Below are positions 37,003 to 46,370 of a stretch of DNA of 64,000 nucleotides, in pieces (the stretch's first letter is position 1; each line of letters starts with the position of its first letter). The position numbers and the translations under genes were made by a program. Source of the DNA: Chitinophagaceae bacterium (GTDB lineage Bacteria > Bacteroidota > Bacteroidia > Chitinophagales > Chitinophagaceae); contig CANGYR010000006.1 in the NCBI GenBank assembly GCA_947458275.1, positions 62,001-126,000 on the forward strand. The letters are read 5' to 3'. The notes under the pieces were generated by a model, which was given only the letters and a program-made list of their open reading frames with translations, made no database searches and was not told where the DNA came from.

Positions 37003-38331
37003 TTAATAACGATACATATCTGTCTTATACGGACCTGCAGCGTCAATGCCAAGGTATTCAGACTGATCTTTTGTAAGCACTTCCAGTTCAACGCCAATTT
37101 TAGCCAGGTGAAGACGGGCAACTTTCTCATCGAGGTGCTTAGGCAGAACATATACTTTGTTCTCGTATTTTTCTGAATTAGCCCACAATTCAATCTGAGC
37201 AAGTGTTTGGTTAGTGAATGAATTACTCATCACAAAACTTGGGTGACCTGTAGCACATCCCAGATTAACCAAACGGCCTTCAGCCAAAACGATGATGTCT
37301 TTTCCTTCTATGTTGTACAAATCAACCTGTGGCTTGATGGTATTTTTAGTGTCACCATAATTATCGTTCAGCCAAGCCATATCAATTTCAATATCGAAGT
37401 GTCCGATGTTACAAACAATAGCTTTGTCTTTCATCAGTCTGAAATGTTTTTCAGTGATGAGGTCGCGGCAACCGCTTGCAGTAACGATGATATCAGCTTC
37501 TTTTACTGCATCAATCATTTTCTTTACTTCAAAACCGTCCATAGCCGCTTGTAAAGCGCAGATTGGGTCGATTTCGGTAACGATTACACGAGCACCGGCA
37601 CCACGAAGACTTTCAGCTGAACCTTTACCTACGTCGCCGTAACCGCCTACAACAGCCACTTTGCCGGCCATCATTACGTCAGTAGCACGACGGATAGAAT
37701 CAACCAGACTTTCTTTACAACCGTATTTGTTGTCGAATTTAGATTTTGTTACAGAGTCATTTACATTGATAGCAGGGATTGGTAAAGTACCTTTCGCCAT
37801 TCTCTCATACAAACGGTGTACTCCTGTAGTTGTCTCTTCGCTCAATCCTTTGATATTGGCAATCAGTTCAGGATATTTATCAAATACGATGTTAGTCAAA
37901 TCACCACCATCATCCAAAATCATATTCAAAGGCTTATCTGCACTTCCGAAGAATAAAGTTTGCTCAATGCACCAGTCAGCTTCTTCCTGAGTTTGACCTT
38001 TCCATGCATATACGCCAATTCCTGCAGCGGCAATAGCAGCAGCAGCCTGATCTTGGGTAGAGAAAATGTTACAGCTGCTCCATTTTACTTCAGCACCTAA
38101 AGCTACCAATGTTTCAATCAGTACAGCAGTTTGGATAGTCATGTGTAAGCAACCTGCGATACGCGCACCTTTCAAAGGCTGGCTAGCTGCATATTCTTCA
38201 CGAATGCTCATCAGACCGGGCATTTCTGCTTCAGCCAGACGAATTTCTTTACGGCCCCATTCTGCGAGGCTCATGTCTTTCACCTTGTATTTCAGGTTAA
38301 AGTCGATAGCACTTAAAGTTGTAGTTGACAT
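37003..38331 (-). CDS. ahcY: Adenosylhomocysteinase
   Basis: NAD-dependent hydrolase that splits S-adenosylhomocysteine to homocysteine and adenosine, closing the methylation cycle. About 442 residues from MSTTTLSA, near the bacterial norm. Landmarks are [60 protein letters not shown] (NAD loop) and [14 protein letters not shown], with the C-terminal DKTDMYRY-like tail (PYKTDMYRY). The ORF-track N-terminus (MCSKKIN) is a probable overextension. It is divergent from the lrp gene and has a strong terminator. No SAH riboswitch consensus was recognised upstream. Confidence 0.96.
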   Translation of the reverse strand: MSTTTLSAIDFNLKYKVKDMSLAEWGRKEIRLAEAEMPGLMSIREEYAASQPLKGARIAGCLHMTIQTAVLIETLVALGAEVKWSSCNIFSTQDQAAAAIAAAGIGVYAWKGQTQEEADWCIEQTLFFGSADKPLNMILDDGGDLTNIVFDKYPELIANIKGLSEETTTGVHRLYERMAKGTLPIPAINVNDSVTKSKFDNKYGCKESLVDSIRRATDVMMAGKVAVVGGYGDVGKGSAESLRGAGARVIVTEIDPICALQAAMDGFEVKKMIDAVKEADIIVTASGCRDLITEKHFRLMKDKAIVCNIGHFDIEIDMAWLNDNYGDTKNTIKPQVDLYNIEGKDIIVLAEGRLVNLGCATGHPSFVMSNSFTNQTLAQIELWANSEKYENKVYVLPKHLDEKVARLHLAKIGVELEVLTKDQSEYLGIDAAGPYKTDMYRY

Positions 38332-38349
38332 ATTAATTTTTTTAGAACA

Positions 38350-38357
38350 CAAAGGTA
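38350..38357 (-). promoter_or_regulatory. -7 box (TACCTTTG, minus strand) for ahcY
   Basis: Plus-strand CAAAGGTA reads as TACCTTTG on the minus strand, 19 bp before the ahcY ATG. No clear -33 is seen. Confidence 0.5.
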
Positions 38358-38410
38358 TACTAATTGAGCAGATATTCTAAATTATTTTAAAAAAATAGAA
38401 TGAAATAATA

Positions 38411-38418
38411 TAAATTTG
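38411..38418 (+). promoter_or_regulatory. -7 box (TAAATTTG) for the lrp gene
   Basis: Perfect TAnnTTTG 31 bp before the Lrp ATG, in the 117-bp region divergent from ahcY. Shared control of the two genes is plausible. Confidence 0.5.
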
Positions 38419-38448
38419 ATTATTATTAGAATAAAATAATAGTTTATC

Positions 38449-38949
38449 ATGAAAAAAGTAGAAAATAAAGAACAAAATGCTGTGATTATGCCTTCGCTGG
38501 ACAAAACAGACCTTGCTATACTGAAACTATTACAGGAAAATGCACGGATTACAGTGAAGGAAATTTCGGAGAAAGTGCATTTGAGCACAACGCCGGTGCA
38601 TGAGCGAATTAAACGTATGGAACAAACAGGGGTGATTAAACAATATGCAACGCTGGTTGACTATGCCAAAGTAAAAAAAGGTTTGATGGTGATTTGCTAT
38701 GTCTCTCTCAAAGAACATAGTAAAAATGCCGGATTGAAATTCATCAAATCAATCAATGCCCTTCATGAGGTAATAGAATGCTATAATATCAGCGGGGAGT
38801 TTGATTTTATGCTGAAAGTAGTAGAGGAGAATATGGACAGTTATTATGATTTCCATGTCAATCGACTCAGCTTGATTGAGAACATGGGAAATATTCAGAG
38901 CGTATTTGTGATGGGAGTGATCAAGCAAACGCATCAACTGGTTTGGTAA
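38449..38949 (+). CDS. Lrp/AsnC-family transcriptional regulator
   Basis: 166 residues. An N-terminal winged helix-turn-helix (LDKTDLAILKLLQENARITVKEISEKVHLSTTPVHERIKRMEQTG) is followed by a RAM/ACT-like ligand domain (LMVICYVSLKEHSKN, then YNISGEFDFMLKVVEE). Lrp family proteins form octamers and sense amino acids. The gene is divergent from ahcY and shares a short control region with it, so regulation of ahcY or of methionine-cycle genes is a reasonable but unproven inference. The N-terminal 16 residues (MKKVENKEQNAVIMPS) are an extension over typical Lrp. Confidence 0.9.
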   Translation: MKKVENKEQNAVIMPSLDKTDLAILKLLQENARITVKEISEKVHLSTTPVHERIKRMEQTGVIKQYATLVDYAKVKKGLMVICYVSLKEHSKNAGLKFIKSINALHEVIECYNISGEFDFMLKVVEENMDSYYDFHVNRLSLIENMGNIQSVFVMGVIKQTHQLVW

Positions 38950-38962
38950 TAGAATTGAAATG

Positions 38963-39460
38963 TCAGAAATGAATTTCCATCAGATAATCGTCCATCACAA
39001 AGTTATTGCCAATATCCAGCACCAGCTCACGATATATTGAAAATCCGTTTTTGTGATAAAAATCAACTGCGGTATTTTTTTTATTGACCTGCAATTCAAT
39101 TCTTTCCGCATTTTTTGATTTAGAAAACTGCATCACCGCATCCAATAATAATTTACCCGCACCTTTGCCTTGACAGCTCGGTATTACATATAACTTGTGC
39201 AGTTTGAATGATTTCACATCTGTGTCAACAGCTGAACAACTTGCAAAACCAATGGCTTCATTGTTTTCATTAAAAGATATGAAGAAAGTATGTCCGAGTG
39301 TATTGAGCTGATTTTCTAGAGAATCCTGGCTGTACATCATCTCCAGCATATACTCAATTTGTTCCTTGCTGATGATTTTGCTGTAAGCAGTTGGCCAGGT
39401 TACCAATGCAATATGTCGGATAATATTGAGCTGATGTCTGTCTGCGAAAGAAATTTTCAT
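38963..39460 (-). CDS. GNAT-family N-acetyltransferase
   Basis: 165 residues of the acetyl-CoA-dependent GNAT fold. The acetyl-CoA binding segment is YVIPSCQGKGAGKLLLDAV (Q/RxxGxG/A type), followed by RIELQVNKKNTAVDFYHKNGF, the conserved beta5-alpha4 region with a Tyr near FYHKNGF. The substrate is unknown; the class includes amino-acid, antibiotic and protein acetylases. It is next to a small secreted protein (9 bp) on the same strand, so they may be cotranscribed. Confidence 0.85.
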   Translation of the reverse strand: MKISFADRHQLNIIRHIALVTWPTAYSKIISKEQIEYMLEMMYSQDSLENQLNTLGHTFFISFNENNEAIGFASCSAVDTDVKSFKLHKLYVIPSCQGKGAGKLLLDAVMQFSKSKNAERIELQVNKKNTAVDFYHKNGFSIYRELVLDIGNNFVMDDYLMEIHF

Positions 39461-39469
39461 TTCCCTCTG

Positions 39470-39955
39470 TTATTTGGTAAAAATTTTAAGATTGGGAGCA
39501 TACATCACAACGCCTTTACTGTCTTTGACGATAATGTCAAAAAAAAGCATTTCTTCCCCCGGTTTGATATCTTGTCTGATATTGTCAATCCACACTTTAG
39601 GGAGAGGAGTGGCTTTAAAATTATCAGAAATCATACTGGTGGTAGGGAATGGTTTGCCGGTGGTTTCATCTTCAGACATCACTCTTCTTTTGTACAGGAA
39701 CTGATAATAAGTGATGGTGTATAGATTATTTTGTTTGTCAGTCACTCTAATGGGACTATCAATCAGTTTAAACAACTCCTGTGCAGATACCGTTGCAGTG
39801 TCTGAATAAGCTCCCAAATAGGTCTTTAAAACGGGCAACTCCGATTTTTTTATAATAGTTTTTTTTGAAGTAGTAGCTTTCTTTTTTTGAGCATTTGCTG
39901 AAAAGATAGTAACCAACGTAAAAAAACTTAGCAGTATAATTTTTGTTCTATGCAT
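39470..39955 (-). CDS. Small secreted protein of unknown function
   Basis: 161 residues beginning with a signal peptide (MHRTKIILLSFFTLVTIFSANAQ) and a Lys/Thr-rich linker (KKKATTSKKTIIKK). The mature part is a single beta-rich domain (ITYYQFLYKRRVM, LPKVWIDNIRQDIKPGEEMLFFDIIVKD). The late segment resembles immunoglobulin-like folds seen in Bacteroidota secreted proteins. I do not recognise a family name. It is upstream of the GNAT gene in the same operon-like pair. Confidence 0.6.
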   Translation of the reverse strand: MHRTKIILLSFFTLVTIFSANAQKKKATTSKKTIIKKSELPVLKTYLGAYSDTATVSAQELFKLIDSPIRVTDKQNNLYTITYYQFLYKRRVMSEDETTGKPFPTTSMISDNFKATPLPKVWIDNIRQDIKPGEEMLFFDIIVKDSKGVVMYAPNLKIFTK

Positions 39956-40041
39956 ATTTTAAAAGATGTCTATAAAAATAACAAAGAATTACTTTAAACC
40001 GGTTGTTTGGATTTGTTAAAATTAAAAGCTTTGTGGCTTTG

Positions 40042-42693
40042 TTATTTCAGCAGAGAAAGACTTTCCTCTATTGCTTTTATTTTGGCTTCAGCATCTGATT
40101 TCTTCTTTCTTTCCAGTGCTATGATTTCCGGTTTGGCATTCTGTACAAATTTTTCATTGCTTAGTTTTTTATCAACCGACAATAGAAATCCTTTGAAATA
40201 GTCCAACTCTTTCTGTAATTCTGCAATCTGGTTGTCGCTATTGACGGGCTGTTTCGCAATAATGTACAATTTATCTTTTCCAATTACCGAAGTGATTGCA
40301 GATGCTACGTTCTCTTCTGTATAACTTAATTTTTCGGTATTGGTCTGTTTTGCTAAAATGGTCTCAATTTTTTTGTAAATGGCTTTTTCCTCAGTTTGTA
40401 TAAATAACTCAATCGTCTCTTTTGGTTTTATCTGTTGCTTGTTACGGATGTCTCTTATTCCGGTAATGACATTTTTTAATAACTGTCCGTTACGAAGCAT
40501 CTCCTCCTCGGCAGGTGCAACGGGCTGTTGTTGCCTGTTACATATGTCATCCGTTCGTTCGCTCAACAAATGGTAAACCTCTTCCGTGATGAAAGGCATG
40601 AATGGATGCAACAATTGCAGCAGTTCAGTGAAATAGTGGATGGTTTTTTCATATACTGATTTACTGATAGGTTGTTCAAATCCGGGTTTTACCCACTCCA
40701 GATACCAGCTGCAGAAATCATCCCATATCAATGAGTATATTGTCTTGAGTGCTTCGCTGATGCGGAACTGCTGCATCAGATTGTCTACTTCAATGCTCAC
40801 TTCACGCAGTCTGTTTTCAAACCAATCCAGGGCAAACTGATTTTCAATGGCTGTCTCATCCTGTCTTCCTTCCCACATTTTAACCAGTTTGAGTGCATTC
40901 CAGATTTTATTATTGAAGTTTCTGCCTTGCTCAAGAGATGATTCATCAAATAGTATGTCGTTGCCTGCGGGAGAAGCAATCATAATTCCAAAGCGGGTGG
41001 CATCGGCACCATACTGGTCTATCAATGCAAGTAAATCAGGAGAGTTGCCCAATTGCTTGCTCATTTTTCTTCCTAGCTTGTCTCTCACCATTCCGGTGAA
41101 ATAAACGTCTTTGAAAGGGACTGATCCTTTGTATTCATAGCCGGCCATAATCATTCTCGCCACCCAGAAGAATATGATATCTTGTCCGGTCACTAATGTG
41201 GTGGTAGGGTAGTAGTAGTCAATTTCTTTATTGCCGGGATGGCTGATTCCTTTAAATACTTCTATTGGCCAGAGCCAGCTGCTGAACCAGGTATCCAGAC
41301 AATCCTCATCTTGTTGTAATGTTGGGTTGCTGTCGCTATATTTTTGAGCGTACGCTACTTTTGCTTTTTCTTCATTTTCAGCCACTACAAAATTCCCCTC
41401 TTTGTCATACCAAGCAGGAATTTGTTGTCCCCACCAGAGTTGGCGACTGATACACCAGTCTTTGATATTTTCCAGCCAGTGACTGTAAGTGTTTTTTGTT
41501 TTGGACGGATGAAATTGAATGGTGTCGTTCATTACAGAATGAAGCGTATCGGGATTCTTTTTCATAAATCCCTCCATATTCAAAAACCATTGTAAAGAAA
41601 GTCTGCTTTCAATTACGGCACCTGTTCTTTCACTGGTACCAACCTGTCCTTTGTAGGATTCTGTTTTTTCCAGTTGTCCGATGGTCGAAATGTCTTCTGC
41701 AATCTTTTTTCTCAGTGCAAAGCGATCCATTCCAACATACGATAATACCTGCGATGATGGTTGATCATCTTTTAAATCAATATCAGTGAAACTTCCTTTT
41801 TCATCGAGTGTATCAATGATTTTCAGTTTGTATTTCGTTCCGATTAAATGATCATTCTTATCGTGAGCGGGAGTTATCTTGAGCGCACCTGTTCCGAAGG
41901 TGGCATCCACGTAATCGTCGGAGATGACTGGAATTCGCCTGTTGATGATGGGAACGATTACTTCTTTTCCAATAATATTTTTATAGCGTTCATCTGATGG
42001 ATTTACGCAGATAGCCACATCTCCCAAAATAGTTTCCGGGCGTGTAGTCGCTACCGTTATACTCAGAGAGCTGTCGTCAGCAGATTTGTAATTGACATAA
42101 TATAATTTAGAGTCAATCTCTTTAAAAATTACTTCCTCATCACTTAGTGCTGTCAGGCCAACAGGATCCCAATTGACCATTCTTTTTCCTCTGTATATCA
42201 ATCCTTTTTCGTAGAGATCTACAAATACTTTGATTACACTGGCATAGTAATCTTTATCCATTGTAAAACTGGTTCTATTCCAGTCTAGACTGCAACCCAG
42301 TTTTTTTAATTGTTGCAATATGATGCCACCGTATTTTTCTTTCCATTCCCAAGCATATTTCAGGAACTCTTCGCGGGTAAGGGAGGATTTGGCAATGCCT
42401 TTCTCGCGAAGCATGCCAACGACTTTGGCTTCAGTGGCAATGGATGCATGGTCGGTACCCGGAACCCAGCAGGCATTTTTTCCGCTCATTCTGGCTCTGC
42501 GGATGAGGATATCCTGAATGGTGTTATTCAGACAGTGTCCCATATGCAGCACACCCGTCACATTCGGAGGAGGCATTACGATGGTGTATGGCTCTCTGTC
42601 ATCAGGCAGGCTGCTGAAATATTGTTTTTCCAGCCAATGATGATACCATTTGTTTTCTATCGACTGAGGTTCAAAATTCTTCGAAAGTTCCAT
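40042..42693 (-). CDS. valS: Valyl-tRNA synthetase
   Basis: Class Ia aminoacyl-tRNA synthetase of 883 residues. The HIGH-type motif is NVTGVLHMGHCLNNTIQD and the KMSKS loop GRKMSKQLGNSPD. The CP1 editing domain contains VATTRPETILGDVAICV. The C-terminal third contains the anticodon-binding region and ends in a predicted coiled coil (NSDNQIAELQKELDYFKGFLLSVDKKLS), characteristic of ValS. Size is within the usual range of about 870-950. It is monocistronic and no T-box is expected in this phylum; its 5' region (42694-42790) shows nothing recognisable. Confidence 0.97.
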   Translation of the reverse strand: MELSKNFEPQSIENKWYHHWLEKQYFSSLPDDREPYTIVMPPPNVTGVLHMGHCLNNTIQDILIRRARMSGKNACWVPGTDHASIATEAKVVGMLREKGIAKSSLTREEFLKYAWEWKEKYGGIILQQLKKLGCSLDWNRTSFTMDKDYYASVIKVFVDLYEKGLIYRGKRMVNWDPVGLTALSDEEVIFKEIDSKLYYVNYKSADDSSLSITVATTRPETILGDVAICVNPSDERYKNIIGKEVIVPIINRRIPVISDDYVDATFGTGALKITPAHDKNDHLIGTKYKLKIIDTLDEKGSFTDIDLKDDQPSSQVLSYVGMDRFALRKKIAEDISTIGQLEKTESYKGQVGTSERTGAVIESRLSLQWFLNMEGFMKKNPDTLHSVMNDTIQFHPSKTKNTYSHWLENIKDWCISRQLWWGQQIPAWYDKEGNFVVAENEEKAKVAYAQKYSDSNPTLQQDEDCLDTWFSSWLWPIEVFKGISHPGNKEIDYYYPTTTLVTGQDIIFFWVARMIMAGYEYKGSVPFKDVYFTGMVRDKLGRKMSKQLGNSPDLLALIDQYGADATRFGIMIASPAGNDILFDESSLEQGRNFNNKIWNALKLVKMWEGRQDETAIENQFALDWFENRLREVSIEVDNLMQQFRISEALKTIYSLIWDDFCSWYLEWVKPGFEQPISKSVYEKTIHYFTELLQLLHPFMPFITEEVYHLLSERTDDICNRQQQPVAPAEEEMLRNGQLLKNVITGIRDIRNKQQIKPKETIELFIQTEEKAIYKKIETILAKQTNTEKLSYTEENVASAITSVIGKDKLYIIAKQPVNSDNQIAELQKELDYFKGFLLSVDKKLSNEKFVQNAKPEIIALERKKKSDAEAKIKAIEESLSLLK

Positions 42694-42790
42694 TATCAGT
42701 AATATAAGATTTGTAAGTATGCGAAGTTACTAAATCAATGAAGATAAACGGATTGGTGGAAGGGAAATTAGATAATCAAATCTTCGGTAT

Positions 42791-43591
42791 TTATTCCAGT
42801 GTCTTTACAAGATTGACTCCCCAGCTGCCGTTCTGATAAGAGGGCAATATAATGGTATTCTTCCCCTTATTTTTTAAAAGCCTGGGCTGAATCTCATTGT
42901 AAAGCAAATAAGCCAGTTTGGTGGAAATGACTCCAATTCCTGCACCTGCAACTATATCGCTGAACCAGTGTTTGTTGTTATACATCCTGAGATATCCCGT
43001 CAGGAAAGCTGCGCCATAACCGGCAATGCCAATCCAGGGGGAAACATCTATGTATTCATTTAAAAGAAATTCGGCTGAAACAAAAGCTGCGGCAGTATGG
43101 CCTGAGGGAAATGAATTATCATTAGACATATCGGGCCGCATAACAGGAGTTGTTTTTTTTATAGAGACAACAATGCCGCTCATGATGGCATTGCTCATCA
43201 AATAGATGGCTCCGGCATCAAGCATTTTATGTTTGCCTTTAATTCCGAATGCATTCAGTCCGAATACTGCAGCCGCAGGAGTGTATTGCAGGTAATCATC
43301 AATGCGAACGGCAGGATGAGGGTTGTCGAGAAAAATTTCTTTATTTACCCGCCGGTCAAATTTTTTCAGATAATCATTATTCACCGCCCAAACACCATAA
43401 GCCACCATCGATGCAGGAATGATAAATGAAATTGGCTTAATCCGTTCATTTTTGTATGAAAGGGTATTAAATTGAATGGAAGAAACTGAATCGGAATATT
43501 TGTTGTTTAGCTGAGTATTCTGTGCGAATGCGTATTGATAAAAAAAAAGCAAAAAGAATAATAAATAAAAATCCTTCCTTTTTTTAATCAT
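42791..43591 (-). CDS. PAP2-superfamily phosphatase
   Basis: 266 residues with a signal peptide (MIKKRKDFYLLFFLLFFYQYAFAQ) and the three acid phosphatase motifs of the PAP2/lipid phosphatase family: KKTTPVMRPD, SFPSGHTAAAF and LRMYNNKHWFSDIVAGAGIG. The motif arrangement suggests a membrane-associated or periplasmic phosphatase acting on lipid phosphates, for example undecaprenyl pyrophosphate or phosphatidylglycerophosphate. The ORF is convergent with nothing and has its own transcription unit. The substrate is not determined. Confidence 0.85.
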   Translation of the reverse strand: MIKKRKDFYLLFFLLFFYQYAFAQNTQLNNKYSDSVSSIQFNTLSYKNERIKPISFIIPASMVAYGVWAVNNDYLKKFDRRVNKEIFLDNPHPAVRIDDYLQYTPAAAVFGLNAFGIKGKHKMLDAGAIYLMSNAIMSGIVVSIKKTTPVMRPDMSNDNSFPSGHTAAAFVSAEFLLNEYIDVSPWIGIAGYGAAFLTGYLRMYNNKHWFSDIVAGAGIGVISTKLAYLLYNEIQPRLLKNKGKNTIILPSYQNGSWGVNLVKTLE

Positions 43592-43761
43592 TACAAGTAT
43601 CGTTAAATGTATGAAGATTTCAAACTACCAAATCACAGAATAATTAAATCTTGACCAAAGAGAGATGGTATGTTGGGAAATGATGGTGTTAGCGAATTGA
43701 AAAATTTAAAAAGAATAAGAAATCAATTTTTCCATAACAAAGATTTTAAATTAAAAAAAAT

Positions 43762-44829
43762 CTAGAGTGTTCCCATTCTTCTCAGGTGCAAACTGTGAGA
43801 AAGAATCGCATCTCTTGTCCGTTTGAATTCTATATACTTAACATTAAATTCATCGCAGACATCTTTAATGATTTTACTGATGGCGGGATAGTGTACATGT
43901 GAAATTTTTGGAAAAAGATGGTGCTCTATCTGGAAGTTTAATCCTCCCACAAGCCAGCATACCAATTTATTGTTGGTGGCAAAGTTTGCAGTAGTTTGAA
44001 CTTGATGAATCGCCCATTCATTTTCAATATCGTTATTCTCAGCAGGAGTAGGGAATGCCGTTTCTTCCACTGTGTGAGCAAGTTGAAACACCATACTCAA
44101 AATTAATCCTGCAAACAACAAGATAGTCAGAAAACCTACCAGCCAGTTTACAAAACCAAGCATATAAATTGGCAAAACAATCATCATGAAGTAGTATCCG
44201 ATTTTTGCAATCCAAAAAGCAAAATGGTCGAAAGTGCTTAGTTTCTTGATAGGGATAGCACCAATTTTTTTAGAAAAGTATTTTGTGTAGTCAGATAAAA
44301 ACACCCATACTACGAGAAGCAGAGGATAAAGCATCCACACATAAATATGCTGAAAGCGATGGATGTAATATTTTTTTTGTGTTGGACACATACGCAACAT
44401 AGGTTTGATTTCAATATCATCATCAACACCATCAATATTAGTATAGGTGTGATGCACAATGTTGTGTTTGTTGTTCCACATCAACATGCTCGCGCCAAGT
44501 CCGTTTACTGAAAAGGCAGCAATCTTGTTCCAGAATTTACTGCTGCTGAAACTTCCATGTCCGCCGTCATGCATTACATTAAAGCCGATAGCAGCAGTGA
44601 GTCCGCCCATTATCAGACATTCAATAATTGCAATCAGGGGAGTGGGAGTGAAAAATACTACATGTATGTACAGAAAAATATAGGAGGACCAAAGTAAAAT
44701 CGCCTTAAAATAAAGCGAAAAGTTACCGGTGGGTTTTACGTTGTTCTCCTGAAAATATTGTTGTACTCTTTTCTTTAATTCCTGATGAAAATTACTGCCG
44801 TTGTTGTTTCTGAATTTTGGTGTGTTCAT
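43762..44829 (-). CDS. Membrane fatty-acid desaturase
   Basis: 355 residues with several membrane segments and the three histidine boxes of the acyl-lipid/acyl-CoA desaturase family: MHDGGHGSF (HxxxH), HNIVHHTYTN (HxxHH) and QIEHHLFPKISHVHY (QxxHH). The QxxHH form is typical of front-end or delta-5/6-like desaturases, here without a cytochrome b5 domain. It needs oxygen and an electron donor, consistent with an aerobic host. It is 18 bp downstream of bshB1 on the same strand and is probably cotranscribed with it. Confidence 0.88.
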   Translation of the reverse strand: MNTPKFRNNNGSNFHQELKKRVQQYFQENNVKPTGNFSLYFKAILLWSSYIFLYIHVVFFTPTPLIAIIECLIMGGLTAAIGFNVMHDGGHGSFSSSKFWNKIAAFSVNGLGASMLMWNNKHNIVHHTYTNIDGVDDDIEIKPMLRMCPTQKKYYIHRFQHIYVWMLYPLLLVVWVFLSDYTKYFSKKIGAIPIKKLSTFDHFAFWIAKIGYYFMMIVLPIYMLGFVNWLVGFLTILLFAGLILSMVFQLAHTVEETAFPTPAENNDIENEWAIHQVQTTANFATNNKLVCWLVGGLNFQIEHHLFPKISHVHYPAISKIIKDVCDEFNVKYIEFKRTRDAILSHSLHLRRMGTL

Positions 44830-44847
44830 TTTTATTACTAATTTTTT

Positions 44848-45555
44848 TTAAATCATTGCATCAAGTGTCTTAATGCCTATGTCTTTTTTTGTTACAAATC
44901 CTTCAGCATATTCAACTCCTATTCTTTTGCCAAATATTTTGCATCTGTTTACTATAAACTCCAGAAATCCTGGTCTTGAAATGTATGTTTCAGGGCCTTC
45001 TATTTCGTCGTTGTGAAATTGTGTTTTATATGCTTTAATGGCGGCCATTTTTTTCTCAAAGACAGGTGTGATGTCCACAATAAAGTGCGGCTCAATATAG
45101 CTGTCTTGAATGTAATGAAAAACATGCTTTGGCCTCCATGCTACATTGTGCTCTTTCGTTTCAACTTTTAAAAGCCCTGAGAGAAAAGAGGCCTCCTGAA
45201 TAAGTCCGGCGGCTTTGCCGTGATCTGGATGTCTGTCTTCTATAGCGTTACAAATGATGATATCCGGCTGGTGTTTTCTGATTACTTCAATTACCTTAAG
45301 TAATGTTTCTTTATCATTTCTAAAAAAACCATCCGGAAGTCCCAGATTTTCTCTTACATCAATTCCCATAATTCCGGTGGATGCTTCCGCTTCTTGTCTT
45401 CTTGTCTCAACATTTCCTCTTGTGCCTAATTCTCCTTCTGTAAGATCAATGATGCCCACTTTTTTGCCACGCTGTTTTTCAATCAGCAGCGTGCCTGAAC
45501 AACTGAGTTCCACATCATCAGGATGCGCACCAAAGCCTAAAATGTCTAATTTCAT
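44848..45555 (-). CDS. bshB1: Bacillithiol biosynthesis deacetylase BshB1
   Basis: N-acetylglucosaminyl-malate deacetylase, the second step of bacillithiol synthesis. 235 residues, the usual length. The zinc-binding PIG-L/LmbE fold starts with FGAHPDDVELSCSGTLL (HPDD), followed by EGELGTRGNVETRRQEA and the third ligand in DRHPDHGKAAGLI. Bacillithiol genes are scattered in Bacteroidota, so the absence of bshA and bshC nearby is normal. The neighbouring desaturase has no known link to this pathway. Confidence 0.92.
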   Translation of the reverse strand: MKLDILGFGAHPDDVELSCSGTLLIEKQRGKKVGIIDLTEGELGTRGNVETRRQEAEASTGIMGIDVRENLGLPDGFFRNDKETLLKVIEVIRKHQPDIIICNAIEDRHPDHGKAAGLIQEASFLSGLLKVETKEHNVAWRPKHVFHYIQDSYIEPHFIVDITPVFEKKMAAIKAYKTQFHNDEIEGPETYISRPGFLEFIVNRCKIFGKRIGVEYAEGFVTKKDIGIKTLDAMI

Positions 45556-45646
45556 ATTAAAGGAATGTCCTATTCTTTTGCAAGTTAATTCAATTAATTC
45601 GCATTATCGTCTTTGTGGAATAGATGTGAAGTATTTTACCAAAACA

Positions 45647-46294
45647 TTAAAGTGATCGGGATTTGGCAATATCGGTATATCCGTAGAGCCGTTGTACCTC
45701 ATTTACAAATCGTTCTATCAGCACATCATCCTGTCTTGGATTGTATGGTTGCTTTAAACTGGTACTGAAGAAAAATGCAACGGTTTCATACAATCCGGCA
45801 GTGAGACCTCCGCGATATTCTTTGATGATTTCATAACAGTTGTTTCCTGTTTCCCGGTTAATCAATTTCATCAGCACTTTTCCCTGATAGACAGACAAAT
45901 TGGTAAGCGGAGTGGTAAATTCTTTTCTGAGTTCTTTTTCTCTGGAATGAATGTATTTTTTCTTGTCTTTTTTCTCATTGATTTTTCTCAAATCTATATT
46001 CATTTCATTCATCAGCATACCTGCTTTTCTCGCGTAAGGATAGGTGACATATACTGCATTGCGCAAACGGTTGTATTTGGCAATCGCCTTCTTTTGTTCT
46101 TCTGTAAGAATTGCCTTAATGTAGACATTTGTCAAAACCGACATGGGGATGGTATCGCCCTGATAAATGATTGCCTGCATTCTTACTGTATCATTTGACG
46201 AAGACTGGGCAAATGAGTTTGTGGGAATGAATGATAGTGCCAGGACTAAAATCAAAATCAGTGTAAAAATTATATTTGAGTTGCGGATTTTCAA
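45647..46294 (-). CDS. DUF4294-domain secreted protein
   Basis: 215 residues with a signal peptide (NIIFTLILILVLALSFIPTNSFAQ). It contains the DUF4294-type sequence: YQGDTIPMSVLTNVYIKAI, VYVTYPYARKAGMLMNEMN and KEFTTPLTNLSVYQGKVLMKLINRETG. This domain is found almost only in Bacteroidota and has no known function; the proteins are small and periplasmic. The gene stands alone, 76 bp from ccmF. Family call from memory of the sequence pattern; no role is inferred. Confidence 0.75.
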   Translation of the reverse strand: MKIRNSNIIFTLILILVLALSFIPTNSFAQSSSNDTVRMQAIIYQGDTIPMSVLTNVYIKAILTEEQKKAIAKYNRLRNAVYVTYPYARKAGMLMNEMNIDLRKINEKKDKKKYIHSREKELRKEFTTPLTNLSVYQGKVLMKLINRETGNNCYEIIKEYRGGLTAGLYETVAFFFSTSLKQPYNPRQDDVLIERFVNEVQRLYGYTDIAKSRSL

Positions 46295-46370
46295 TTTAGT
46301 AAATTTAATAAAATCGGTTCAAATATTTATATACTGATTAGGCCAAAAGGTAACCTTAAGAAAAAACTAA

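Noticed and set aside
38332-38448. SAH or SAM riboswitch upstream of ahcY/lrp
   Set aside because: Only 117 bp, AT-rich; no recognisable conserved core of these riboswitches.
43592-43761. Hidden small gene or RNA in the 170-bp gap between PAP2 and desaturase genes
   Set aside because: No coding frame or hairpin beyond a weak A/T stem near 43742-43766; nothing supportable.
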